Assembly (NCBI GenBank): GCA_038329865.1
Contig: JBBQNK010000013.1
Span: forward strand, 30,445-94,444
Origin: JANMES01 sp038329865
Lineage (GTDB): Bacteria > Planctomycetota > Phycisphaerae > Tepidisphaerales > Tepidisphaeraceae
Direction: 5' to 3'
Length of the DNA stretch: 64,000 bases
Shown here: piece after piece, positions 35,721 to 43,975 of the stretch
How the letters are laid out: each line of letters starts with the position of its first letter
How positions within the stretch are numbered: the first letter of the stretch is position 1
Made by a program: the position numbers and the translations under genes
Notes under the pieces: model-generated
The model's input: the letters and a program-made list of their open reading frames with translations, nothing else
The model's database searches: none
Told to the model about the DNA's origin: nothing

Positions 35721-36620
35721 ATGAAACGCCCCGCCGTTTTTTTTGATCGCGACAATACGCTCATCGCCTGCGACGGCTATCTCGGTGACCCGGCCGACGT
35801 GACGGTCATCCGCGGCGCGGCTGACGCTGTCGCGCGGCTGCGGTCGCTCGGGTTTGCCATCGTCGTTGTCTCTAATCAGTCCGGCGTGGCGCGCGGTAAG
35901 TTCGATGAAGCGGCGGTGGCCGCGGTGAATCAGCGGCTGGAGCAGTTGCTCGTCGCGGAGAATGCCGGGGCGATTATCGATCGGCACGAGTACTGCCCGT
36001 ATCACCCCGAAGGCACCGTCGAGCAATACCGGCACGAGAGCGAGCGGCGAAAGCCCAAGCCGGGCATGATTCTTGAAGCGGGCCGGTCGCTGGCGCTGGA
36101 TTTATCGCGCAGCTGGCTGATCGGCGACGCGAAGCGCGACATTGAAGCCGGCCGTGCCGCCGGCGTGCGGACGATCCTGTTCGCCGACGCGTCGCTCCCC
36201 GCCTCCCCCGCCGCTGAAGGAAGCGGCAGCGCCGGAGCGGAGTTCACCGTCGGCACGTTGGCTGAAGCAGCTGACGTGATCGCCAAGCACCTCCCGCCGC
36301 CCGATCGCGAAAGCGGGTCGATCCCCGAGCCGACAAAATTCGCGATCCCGATTCAGCCGGCAGATTCATCCTCGCTCGATCTCAAGCCGCTGACTTACGT
36401 CGCCGAGCAGATTCTTCGGGAAATCCGCCACCAGCACGAGTCGCCGCACATCGATTTTTCCGTGCCGAAACTGCTGGCCGGGATCGTGCAGATGCTGGCG
36501 CTGGCGTCGATGTTCTTCGCCTACCTCTACCGCGACTCCGCCGCCGTCCTGTCGAACTTATTGACGGCGATCTTCCTGCAGACGCTGACCATCGCGCTGC
36601 TGCTGATGGGACGGAAGTGA
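35721..36620 (+). CDS. GmhB-like HAD phosphatase with membrane tail
   Basis: This 299-residue protein has an N-terminal HAD domain (1-190) like D-glycero-D-manno-heptose bisphosphate 7-phosphatase. It shows FFDRDNTLI with Asp9 and Asp11, SNQSGVARG (51-59), RKPKPGM (110-116) and GDAKRDIEAG. The GmhB zinc loop normally has four ligands; only CPYH (Cys92, His95) is clear, and the usual later Cys pair is replaced by RHESERR. After a Pro/Ser linker, two hydrophobic helices (about 250-272 and 276-297) would anchor it to the membrane. Histidinol-phosphatase-type relatives are an alternative. The heptose role is inference. Confidence 0.78.
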   Translation: MKRPAVFFDRDNTLIACDGYLGDPADVTVIRGAADAVARLRSLGFAIVVVSNQSGVARGKFDEAAVAAVNQRLEQLLVAENAGAIIDRHEYCPYHPEGTVEQYRHESERRKPKPGMILEAGRSLALDLSRSWLIGDAKRDIEAGRAAGVRTILFADASLPASPAAEGSGSAGAEFTVGTLAEAADVIAKHLPPPDRESGSIPEPTKFAIPIQPADSSSLDLKPLTYVAEQILREIRHQHESPHIDFSVPKLLAGIVQMLALASMFFAYLYRDSAAVLSNLLTAIFLQTLTIALLLMGRK

Positions 36621-36638
36621 TTCCTTTTTCTGCTCTTT

Positions 36639-36854
36639 GGTAGGACAGACATTCCTGTCTGTCTTGGCGCTTTCGGTGACACAGACATTCTTGCCTGTGA
36701 CGAGACGCGGTACGCCGCGGCTCGTACGCGGATGCGAAATGGACGGTGATGTCTGTACGGACGGATGAGTACATCCGTCCGTCACAGACAAGAATGTCTG
36801 TGCCACCGAAGGCGCGGAAAAGGCGCAGAGACAGACAGGAATGTCCGTCCTACC
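36639..36854. repeat. Large nested inverted repeat, family H (216 bp)
   Basis: Left arm 36639-36701 and right arm 36781-36854 pair over about 65 bases with small gaps (GGTAGGACAGACATTCCTGT against its complement ending in CCTACC). The interior holds smaller palindromes (GCGGTACGCCGC near 36707 and a GGACGGATG...CATCCGTCC hairpin near 36758-36781). It occupies the whole gap between two convergent genes. Confidence 0.9.
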
Positions 36855-36874
36855 ATAGAAAAGGCGTCCACGCC

Positions 36875-39800
36875 TCACGCCACATTCGCCCCGTGGCACT
36901 GCTTGTACTTTTTGCCGCTGCCGCACGGGCAAGGATCATTTCGGCCGACCTTGGGCGTGTCGCGGGTGATGGTTTTGACCCTCGCGATTTCCCCCTCCGG
37001 CTGGCCGCCTTCGGCACGCGGTTCGGGCGGCGCTACGGCGGCGGCGGTGGCTTGTACGTTTTCGCCGACACCGTAACCGCCGGCGCTTTCGTGAACAGCG
37101 GCCGTTTCGCGGTAGGCGCTGCGGCGCTGCACGTTGCCGACGACGCGGGCGCGGAAGATCAGGTCGGTCACCTTGTCGCGCACGCCGATCATCATCTGTT
37201 GGAAGTATTCATAGCCGCGCTTCTTGAAGAGGATTCGCGGATCCTGCTCGGCAAACGCCTGCAGGCCGATGCCGCTCTTGAGCGCATCCATCGCGAACAG
37301 GTGATCCTTCCAGCTCTGGTCGAAAATCTGGATCAACACGAACTGCTCCAGGTCCGAAAGCTCGCGGCGGAGAACGTTTCTCGCCTCTTCATGGAGCGCG
37401 GCATTCACGTCGAGCGGCGAACGGTCGACGCCAAAATCCTTCGTCGTCAGCTTCGTGCCGAATCGGCTGTTGAACGCTTCGGCCAGCGCGGTCGGGTTGC
37501 TGTTGGCCTTGACCATCGCGTCGACTTCCCTTTCGAGTTCGCCGTCGAGCAGGAATTTTTCCTGCAGGCCGATGAGCTGATCGCGGAGCTTGCGAACGGA
37601 CTGTGTGCGGATTTCGTCGACCGAAAGTTCCACGCCGTACTTCATACGCGCCCAGTTGCGGACGTGCTCGGCGGCGTACGGGTTATCGGTGGACCCTTCA
37701 TCCCCGCCGAACGCGAACATGAGCGTGTGATCGACGGGGTATTCAATTTCGCGGCGTGAGTAAGCCTCGCGGGCGCGCTTTTCGAGCAACGCCGTGATCT
37801 CGCTGGCCGACTTGCGCTGGCCGCCTTTGACGTCGGCGAGCAGCTCTGTCGGTTTGACTTCGATATTGAACTTGTCCTTTGCCCAGTTGCACAATTCAGT
37901 CTCGGCATAGAGCGGCTCGAGGTATTTCGTCAGCCCACTGCAGTCGCGACGGCTGATTTGTTCCTTGGCCGCGTCACGCAGGCGGTCTTCGACTTCGTCG
38001 GGGGTCATTTTCTTAATCGCGCTGACGGGCAGGCTCACGTGGAATCGCTGCATCGCCCAGCTCGAAAGGCCTTTCACGTCCCACGTGGTGAGGTCGCTTT
38101 CGTCTTCGCCGATGAACTCGCCGAGCGTGGCGGTGAGATTGGTGTCGGCCTCGGCGCGGGCCTGATCTTTCAGGTACGGCTCGAGATCCTGGATGTGCTT
38201 GTGCGACTTCAAATCGCCCGGGTCGAGCTGCACTTCAAAATTGATGCGCGCCCACTCCACGAGGACGGCGGCGACGTAATCCTTGACGATGAATTTATCG
38301 ACGGCATCGTTGATCGCTTCGCCGATCATGTCCCAGATGACTTGATCGACACCTTCGCCGCGCAGCACGCGCTGGCGCATGCCGTAGAACGTGCCTCGCT
38401 GGTGTTCGTTGACTTCGTCGTAGTCGAGCAGATTTTTACGGGCAGTGTAGTTGCGCTCTTCGACCTTCTTCTGGGCGCGGAGGATGCCCTTGCTGATGCG
38501 CTTGTCTTCGATGTGCTGGCCTTCTTCCATGCCGAGGAAGCTGAGGACCTTGATCGTCCACTCGCCGGCGAACATCGCCATCAGATCGTCCTGCAGGGAA
38601 ACGTAGAACCGGGAAGAACCTGGATCGCCCTGCCGGCCCGATCGGCCTCGGAGCTGGTTGTCGATTCGCCGGGCGGTGTGTCGCTCGGTGCCGATCACAT
38701 GGAGTCCGCCGGCTTTTTGGGCGTCGGGCGTGAGCTTGATGTCGGTGCCGCGACCGGCCATGTTCGTGGCGATCGTCACTCGGCCGACGGTTTCGCCGTG
38801 CGAGTTCTGCAACTGCTGCCCGGCGGCGGCGACGATCTCGGCTTCGCGCTCGTGGTACTTGGCGTTGAGCACGTTGTGCTCGATGCCGTACTTGCGCTTG
38901 AGCATCGTCGAGAGGGTCTCGCTTTTTTCCACGCTCGTCGTGCCGACCAGCACGGGCCGGCCTTCCTGGGAGACTTCCTTGATTTCGTCGATGATCGATT
39001 CCCACTTCTCGCGCTCGGTGCGGTAGACGCGATCGTGGTTGTCTTCACGAATGACCGGGCGGTTGGTCGGAATGGTCACCACGTCCAGTCCGTAGATTTT
39101 GCGGAATTCTTCCGCTTCGGTCTGGGCCGTTCCGGTCATGCCGGCGAGTTTCTTGTACATCTTGAAGAAATTCTGCAACGTGATGGTGGCCAGCGTCTGC
39201 GTTTCTTCCTTGATCGCGACTTTTTCCTTCGCTTCGACGGACTGGTGCAGCCCGTCGGACCACTGCCGGCCGACCATTTTTCGGCCGGTGTATTCGTCGA
39301 CGATAATGACTTCCATTTCGCCCTTGGGCCCGCGCTCAACGACGTAGTCTTTGTCGCGCTCGTACACGACGTGGGCGCGCAGCGAGTTTTCCATAAGGTG
39401 CGGCCATTCCATGTTCTCGCCGACGAAGAAGCTGCCGACGCCCGCCGCCACCTGCGCCGCGGCGATGCCTTCGTGCGTCAGGTGGACGGATTTCTTGTCC
39501 AGTTCGATTTCGAGGTACTGGGTGATGCCTTCCTTTTTCTTCTCGGCTTCCTTGAGCATTTTTTCGCCTTCGGCTTCGCGGGCGCGGGCGGCTTCCTTTT
39601 CGGCCTTGTCCTTGGCCTTGTCCTCGTCGCCTTGTGCGGATTTGATGACGCGTTTGGCGGCATCAATGGCTTTTTCGGCGTCGGAGTAGGGCTTGTTCAA
39701 CTCGATCACCTTGCGCGCCACTGCGTCGGCGGCGCGGTATTTTGGCGCGTCGTCGTGGGCGGCGCCGGAAATGATCAGCGGCGTGCGGGCTTCGTCGATC

Positions 39801-40651
39801 AGGATGCTGTCGACCTCGTCGACGATCGCGTAATCGAGCGGGCCCTGCACCTGCAGCTCCAGCCGCTCTTTCATGTTGTCGCGGAGAAGGTCGAAACCGA
39901 ACTCGCTGTTGGTTCCGTAGGTGACATCACAGGCGTACATCTGCCGTCGGGAATTGCTGCCCGGATCCATCTCCGACTGAATGTAGCCGACCGTCATGCC
40001 CAGGCTCGTGAACGCCGGTGTGACCCACAGCGCATCGCGGCGGACGAGGTAGTCGTTCACCGTCACGACGTGACAATGCAGGCCCTGGAGAATGCGCACG
40101 AAGCACGCCAGCGGCGCGACAAACGTCTTGCCTTCGCCGGTGCTCATTTCTGCGATCCGGCCCTCATAAAGCACGAGCCCGCCGATGAGCTGCACGTCAA
40201 AACAACGCGCGCGGTACGGCGGGCGGCTGTCGGGATACATGTTGCGGATGGCCTGATACATCGGCTGGGGGATTTCGACGGTCTGCCAGCTTTCGCCGGA
40301 CTCGATCATCTTGCGCTGTACGCTGTCGTAGAGCTCGAGCATGTCGTCGTCGAGCGTGTCAGGGTCGAATTTGGTTTCAGGGTTGAAGATCGCGCGAATG
40401 CCAATGTGCCGGTCCATCGATTCGCGGATGATCGCAAATGCCTCGGGCAGTTCGTCGTCCATTCGCAGCTTGCCGCCGGTGAGCCCGGCCCGCAACTCCT
40501 CTGTGCGGGCGCGGAGTTCCTTGTCGGTCATCGCAATCACCTTCGGCTCACAGGCGTTCACCTGCTCGACGATCCGGCGGTAGCGCTTGAGCAATCGCTC
40601 GTTCCGGGAACCAAAAATCTTCGTGAGAATCTTTCCAAACGACATTTCCAT
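36875..40651 (-). CDS. secA: Protein translocase subunit SecA, extended form
   Basis: This 1258-residue motor ATPase drives Sec-dependent export. Landmarks are AEMSTGEGKT (Walker A), DYAIVDEVDSILIDEARTPL (DEAD box), GMTGTA, VIVDEYTGRKM, AGRGTDIKL and LRGRSGRQGDPGSS. The C-terminal zinc motif for SecB or ribosome contact is CPCGSGKKYKQCH (Cys1241, Cys1243, Cys1252, His1253). Two features make it about 350 residues longer than usual. One is a charged Lys/Glu/Ala insertion near residues 305-370. The other is a stretch with four repeats of a WA-x-x-[KRN]-[FY]-x-[VI]-x-[LV] module with Trp at 800, 865, 923 and 1000. An alternative start lies two codons in. Confidence 0.96.
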   Translation of the reverse strand: MEMSFGKILTKIFGSRNERLLKRYRRIVEQVNACEPKVIAMTDKELRARTEELRAGLTGGKLRMDDELPEAFAIIRESMDRHIGIRAIFNPETKFDPDTLDDDMLELYDSVQRKMIESGESWQTVEIPQPMYQAIRNMYPDSRPPYRARCFDVQLIGGLVLYEGRIAEMSTGEGKTFVAPLACFVRILQGLHCHVVTVNDYLVRRDALWVTPAFTSLGMTVGYIQSEMDPGSNSRRQMYACDVTYGTNSEFGFDLLRDNMKERLELQVQGPLDYAIVDEVDSILIDEARTPLIISGAAHDDAPKYRAADAVARKVIELNKPYSDAEKAIDAAKRVIKSAQGDEDKAKDKAEKEAARAREAEGEKMLKEAEKKKEGITQYLEIELDKKSVHLTHEGIAAAQVAAGVGSFFVGENMEWPHLMENSLRAHVVYERDKDYVVERGPKGEMEVIIVDEYTGRKMVGRQWSDGLHQSVEAKEKVAIKEETQTLATITLQNFFKMYKKLAGMTGTAQTEAEEFRKIYGLDVVTIPTNRPVIREDNHDRVYRTEREKWESIIDEIKEVSQEGRPVLVGTTSVEKSETLSTMLKRKYGIEHNVLNAKYHEREAEIVAAAGQQLQNSHGETVGRVTIATNMAGRGTDIKLTPDAQKAGGLHVIGTERHTARRIDNQLRGRSGRQGDPGSSRFYVSLQDDLMAMFAGEWTIKVLSFLGMEEGQHIEDKRISKGILRAQKKVEERNYTARKNLLDYDEVNEHQRGTFYGMRQRVLRGEGVDQVIWDMIGEAINDAVDKFIVKDYVAAVLVEWARINFEVQLDPGDLKSHKHIQDLEPYLKDQARAEADTNLTATLGEFIGEDESDLTTWDVKGLSSWAMQRFHVSLPVSAIKKMTPDEVEDRLRDAAKEQISRRDCSGLTKYLEPLYAETELCNWAKDKFNIEVKPTELLADVKGGQRKSASEITALLEKRAREAYSRREIEYPVDHTLMFAFGGDEGSTDNPYAAEHVRNWARMKYGVELSVDEIRTQSVRKLRDQLIGLQEKFLLDGELEREVDAMVKANSNPTALAEAFNSRFGTKLTTKDFGVDRSPLDVNAALHEEARNVLRRELSDLEQFVLIQIFDQSWKDHLFAMDALKSGIGLQAFAEQDPRILFKKRGYEYFQQMMIGVRDKVTDLIFRARVVGNVQRRSAYRETAAVHESAGGYGVGENVQATAAAVAPPEPRAEGGQPEGEIARVKTITRDTPKVGRNDPCPCGSGKKYKQCHGANVA

Positions 40652-40718
40652 GAGACACCTGCGTGAAAAATGATGCGTAGAACGTGACTGAAAACTGAAA
40701 TACGTTGCCGGGCGAAAA

Positions 40719-41018
40719 TCAGATCACGGGCGGAGGCAGGCGGAACTGGAAGGGACTTGCAGTCGCATGCAATGCAACAGGCAGAACAGGCACAGCCACA
40801 ACGAAGACGGCCGGGCGGTCGTTTTGCGACCGGACTTGGGCGAGCTTCACCTGGCGGTTGACGGTACGACCGAGATTGCGCGTGAGCCGATCAACGAACC
40901 GGCCGGCGATATCACCAACGGCCGGCCGAAGCGCAGGGGCAGCGGCGAACGTCCGGTCGGCACAAAGTGCCGCCGTCACGATCATCACTGCGACTATTTT
41001 TCGGCTGCGCTGGTTCAT
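40719..41018 (-). CDS. Small secreted hypothetical protein
   Basis: This 99-residue protein has a signal peptide (about 1-26, RKIVAVMIVTAALCADRTFA) followed by a basic, Arg/Val-rich mature part and a Pro-rich end. No family is recognised. It lies just upstream of secA on the same strand. The signal peptide is the main support for it being real. Confidence 0.5.
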   Translation of the reverse strand: MNQRSRKIVAVMIVTAALCADRTFAAAPALRPAVGDIAGRFVDRLTRNLGRTVNRQVKLAQVRSQNDRPAVFVVAVPVLPVALHATASPFQFRLPPPVI

Positions 41019-41088
41019 GAAAGGTCAGACTAATTAGTATGGCTGATCCATGCCTGACGTCAAGCGGGAGAATGGCTCCAATAATCCG

Positions 41089-42303
41089 TCATTTCCCGTC
41101 TTTAACGCCACCCAGCATCCACTTGGATTGCCCGAGCCCTGTGGTCGCTTCGGGGCGCAGCACGTAATTGGGCAATGATGCCCGTTTCAAGAAGTCGATG
41201 TCGTAAACATTCTGCTCAGCCACCGCCTGTCCGATCGATTGCCCATTCTTTCGGCCGACCATGCCTAGCTGGTGCACATCGCGGGACTCCCATGCCGGCT
41301 TATCGGCTACGTTGATCGTGGCGCGAACGATCTTTTCAGTGACCGAAACGTCCTCGCCGCCGCTGCTGAACGGGCCGGCTGCGAAATGATTCCATCTCTG
41401 CGTTACGGTCTTGCCGTCTTCGGTACGAACGACAACGTGTACGTTCGCCGCTGGATCGATCGCAAAACCCGCTCGTTGGATCTCGGCGCTCATGTGCTCG
41501 TTGATCGCCTTGGTATCTTCCGGCGTGGTGGTCACGGCGACATCGAGTGACACCTTATCACCCGGCTTAAGGGCGAAGGCGGAGGTAGCATCGAGCTTTG
41601 CGTCGGCCTTGCGGGCAGTGTCCTGCGGGAGCCGGGCATTCACCAGCGCGGACTGCTTCTTTTCTCCAAGGAACGTCCAGCACCGCCCGCCGACGGCGAA
41701 CGGTTCTTCGCCGCCTTCGTACTGCCAGACGGGCATTCGCTTGGCCAGGTCAAACAACACTGGCCCGACCAGTGCAAAGCCGTCGGGCAGGGCAACCACC
41801 TTGCCGCCGTTCGTGCCGATCGGCAGGCCGACGTCTCCGGTGTTTTTTCCAGTCTTGAGATCGAAAATCGTCACCACGGGGCCCGATGATCCGACCAACC
41901 ACGCGCCGTCAGGCGTCACATCAAGATTGCCGCGGACCGGCACGCCGCCGGTCATCACGCCCAGCACCTTGCCGGACAGAGCATCGAAGCAGACGACGTC
42001 GCCTTCGTTGACGCTGAAGATGTATTTCCCGCCAGCGCTGAGTACGAGGGGCGATCGTTCATCGAGTGTGCAATGCCACAACTCCTTGGCAGTCGCGATT
42101 TCCCACACCGCCAGTTCGCCGGTGCTGCCGAATGTGTAAGCGTGCGTGTCATCGATGAAGCCGGCCGATCGGATATCCGTTTCATTCAGGCCGGTCTTTG
42201 CGAACGGCAGAAAGCTGATGACGTGTTCGGGCTTGGCGTTCATGGCCCAAACGTCGATCCGATTTTGCTTACCCCACCCGAATCCGGTGGAACGCCCGAT
42301 CAC
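41089..42303 (-). CDS. WD40/PQQ-like repeat protein, downstream part of a TAA-split gene
   Basis: This 404-residue frame starts at GTG 42303 if translated alone, but protein-like sequence (EPIAISPNGKTV, a beta-propeller blade motif) continues upstream in frame to the TAA at 42348-42346. The N-terminal 250 residues carry propeller blades (GVPVRGNLDVTPDGAWLVG, VVTIFDLKTGK). The C-terminal part (about 215-390) is a beta-sandwich-like region with KADAKLDATSAFALKPGDKV. It appears to be the second half of the protein whose first half lies at 42346-43233. No signal peptide of its own is present, which supports the split-gene view. Confidence 0.65.
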   Translation of the reverse strand: MIGRSTGFGWGKQNRIDVWAMNAKPEHVISFLPFAKTGLNETDIRSAGFIDDTHAYTFGSTGELAVWEIATAKELWHCTLDERSPLVLSAGGKYIFSVNEGDVVCFDALSGKVLGVMTGGVPVRGNLDVTPDGAWLVGSSGPVVTIFDLKTGKNTGDVGLPIGTNGGKVVALPDGFALVGPVLFDLAKRMPVWQYEGGEEPFAVGGRCWTFLGEKKQSALVNARLPQDTARKADAKLDATSAFALKPGDKVSLDVAVTTTPEDTKAINEHMSAEIQRAGFAIDPAANVHVVVRTEDGKTVTQRWNHFAAGPFSSGGEDVSVTEKIVRATINVADKPAWESRDVHQLGMVGRKNGQSIGQAVAEQNVYDIDFLKRASLPNYVLRPEATTGLGQSKWMLGGVKDGK

Positions 42304-42345
42304 GGTTTTGCCATTGGGGCTGATCGCGATCGGTTCGGTGGTGGT

Positions 42346-43233
42346 TTAGAATTCGACCATTGAAGAAGCCGACCCCGCCGCGAGATTCACGCGCTGGAAT
42401 CGACAGCTCTTAGTCTGCCCACCGCGATCGTCACGAAAAAGTACGCCGGCCATCGTCCCGCTGTGGAAGACGGTGCGTTTGACGAACACGTCTTTCTCGC
42501 CGGTAATGCCGATCGGTTCGCCGGCAGAGACCAGCTTTAGGTCGGCTGGATCAGGTGTGACGTTCCACGCACCTGTGAAGGCGGGGAGAACTTCTTTCAT
42601 TGCCGCGGTATCGCGATCGGTGATGGGGTGCGCGAAGTCTTCCTTGTCGCCGTCTTTTTTAGCTTCGCCGGGTTTCTTGTCGCCATTTTTATCGCCCGGG
42701 CCATCGCCGGCATCGGCGCGCGGCGTATCGCCGCCTTTGCGATAGAATCCATTGGGGCTGGCAGTGGGGATATCGGAGGTCGAGCCGAGTCGACGCAATC
42801 GCCACCATTCGACCCACTCCTGGCTGCTTCCAGGCGTGTAGGTGACGAGATACCAACCCCCCGCGCGCGTGTTATTGACGACAACCGCCCGCCAACTGCC
42901 GCCCCACTTGGCTTCGAGGTGCTGGTTAATATCAAACGTCGCTCGCGCTTTGGCTGCCGGCTTCGTGGTCGCGGGAGCGCCTTCTTTCGGCGCGCTGCCC
43001 GGCACGCGGATTCGGTCGCCGTTCACCCATTCTTCCGTTCCGCCGTCGGTGTATTTGATCTGGAATTTTCGCCCTTCCTTCTTCTCAAATGTCGCGGCCG
43101 ACCAGGAATCGCCTTCGCGGACTTCCACTGCCTGGCCGGGTGTGAAATCGGGTGTGGCGGTCTGCGAATTAGCCGGGCCGGCGAGTAAACCCAGGAGGCA
43201 GCAGGTAATCAGGCGTTGGCGTAGGTATGTCAC
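42346..43233 (-). CDS. Secreted protein with two SH3/Agenet-like domains, upstream part of a TAA-split gene
   Basis: I start at GTG 43233, after GGGGAAC, which opens a signal peptide (TYLRQRLITCCLLGLLAGP); a TTG at 43251 is an alternative. Two short SH3/Tudor-like domains follow: GQAVEVREGDSWSAATFEKK...EEWVNGDRIR (about 32-80) and HLEAKWGGSWRAVVVNN...WVEWWRLRR (about 105-155). Between them and the end are Lys/Asp-rich linkers. The frame ends at TAA 42348-42346, but the next 400 codons in the same frame encode a propeller protein. A full product of about 700 residues was probably the ancestral form. Confidence 0.68.
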   Translation of the reverse strand: MTYLRQRLITCCLLGLLAGPANSQTATPDFTPGQAVEVREGDSWSAATFEKKEGRKFQIKYTDGGTEEWVNGDRIRVPGSAPKEGAPATTKPAAKARATFDINQHLEAKWGGSWRAVVVNNTRAGGWYLVTYTPGSSQEWVEWWRLRRLGSTSDIPTASPNGFYRKGGDTPRADAGDGPGDKNGDKKPGEAKKDGDKEDFAHPITDRDTAAMKEVLPAFTGAWNVTPDPADLKLVSAGEPIGITGEKDVFVKRTVFHSGTMAGVLFRDDRGGQTKSCRFQRVNLAAGSASSMVEF

Positions 43234-43336
43234 GATCGTTCCCCGACGCAAGATGAATGAACTGCAAAACGAGAGGCAATCGTAACTTCGGCCGCGAAAT
43301 GCGACAAGTTAGTTGCCGCGCCTACCAACAAAAGCA

Positions 43337-43363
43337 GGGCAAACGGCGTTGAGCCGTCTGCCC
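43337..43363 (-). terminator. Terminator at the end of the Tad operon
   Basis: An 11-bp stem with one mismatch (GGGCAGACGGC and GCCGTTTGCCC) around TCAAC is followed on the minus strand by TGCTTTTGTTGG. It lies about 55 bases past the stop of the OmpA-like lipoprotein gene, the last gene of the operon. Confidence 0.65.
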
Positions 43364-43415
43364 TGATGTTCTGTCTCGAACAGGATCGAGAAAATTCTTC
43401 TCTCCGGAAGACCCG

Positions 43416-43934
43416 TTACTTACCCGTCCCTGATCCAGACGATGTGTTGCTGTTAGCGCTGCTGCCGCTGCTGGCTTCGACGGCGGTGTCGGTCTTGGCG
43501 TAGGTCGCCAACCCACCGGCCACGGGGGTGAGCGTATTTTCGTTCACGCCGGCGACAACGTTCATGTGCGACTTGGCGACGCCCAGGTCTTCCAGGTAAG
43601 CCGCGACAGACGCCTTGCGGTCGGCGAACGTGTCGGACTTCACGTCGACATAAATCGTGATGGTGTCGATGGAGTCGGCATCGACGATGGACGCCAGCTT
43701 CTCGCGGCCGAGCGGGCTGAGGTCTTTGCCGTCGAAGTGCCAGGCGTACAGCATCCCGTCATTGCGGGCGCCGACGGCGGCTTGAGCCTTCATGAAGTCC
43801 TGCGTGCGGCGCGGGGTGCCGTCCGGCACAAATTCATTGAAGTACGACGATTCCGTGTCGTGAACGTGGTTCTGTGCGCATCCCGTCGCGACCAGTAGGC
43901 CGCCCAACAGGATCAGTTTCAACGAGTTCTTCAT
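43416..43934 (-). CDS. OmpA-like lipoprotein at the end of the Tad locus
   Basis: This 172-residue protein has a lipoprotein signal peptide (lipobox VATGC, Cys19). The mature part includes DGKDLSPLGREKLASIV and IYVDVKSDTFADRKASVAAYLEDLGV, which resembles the OmpA-C/RcpB-type periplasmic domain. It ends in a Ser/Asn/Gly/Thr-rich tail. Position immediately after tadC suggests it is the outer-membrane lipoprotein (RcpB-like) of the pilus apparatus. The classical peptidoglycan-binding Asp and Arg pair is not clear. Confidence 0.68.
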   Translation of the reverse strand: MKNSLKLILLGGLLVATGCAQNHVHDTESSYFNEFVPDGTPRRTQDFMKAQAAVGARNDGMLYAWHFDGKDLSPLGREKLASIVDADSIDTITIYVDVKSDTFADRKASVAAYLEDLGVAKSHMNVVAGVNENTLTPVAGGLATYAKTDTAVEASSGSSANSNTSSGSGTGK

Positions 43935-43975
43935 GATGCTCTCTCTTTCTCAAAAAGTGTTCTTAGACAGTTAAT

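Noticed and set aside
37958..40666. A 902-residue plus-strand reading frame opposite secA
   Set aside because: It mirrors secA codons, gives a Phe/Val/Arg/His-rich product with no domain, and lies entirely antisense to a clearly real gene.
41089..42303. Independent stand-alone propeller gene starting at GTG 42303
   Set aside because: Blade-like coding sequence continues upstream of the GTG to the TAA and there is no ribosome-binding site, so a split of one larger gene explains it better. I list it as a CDS with that caveat.
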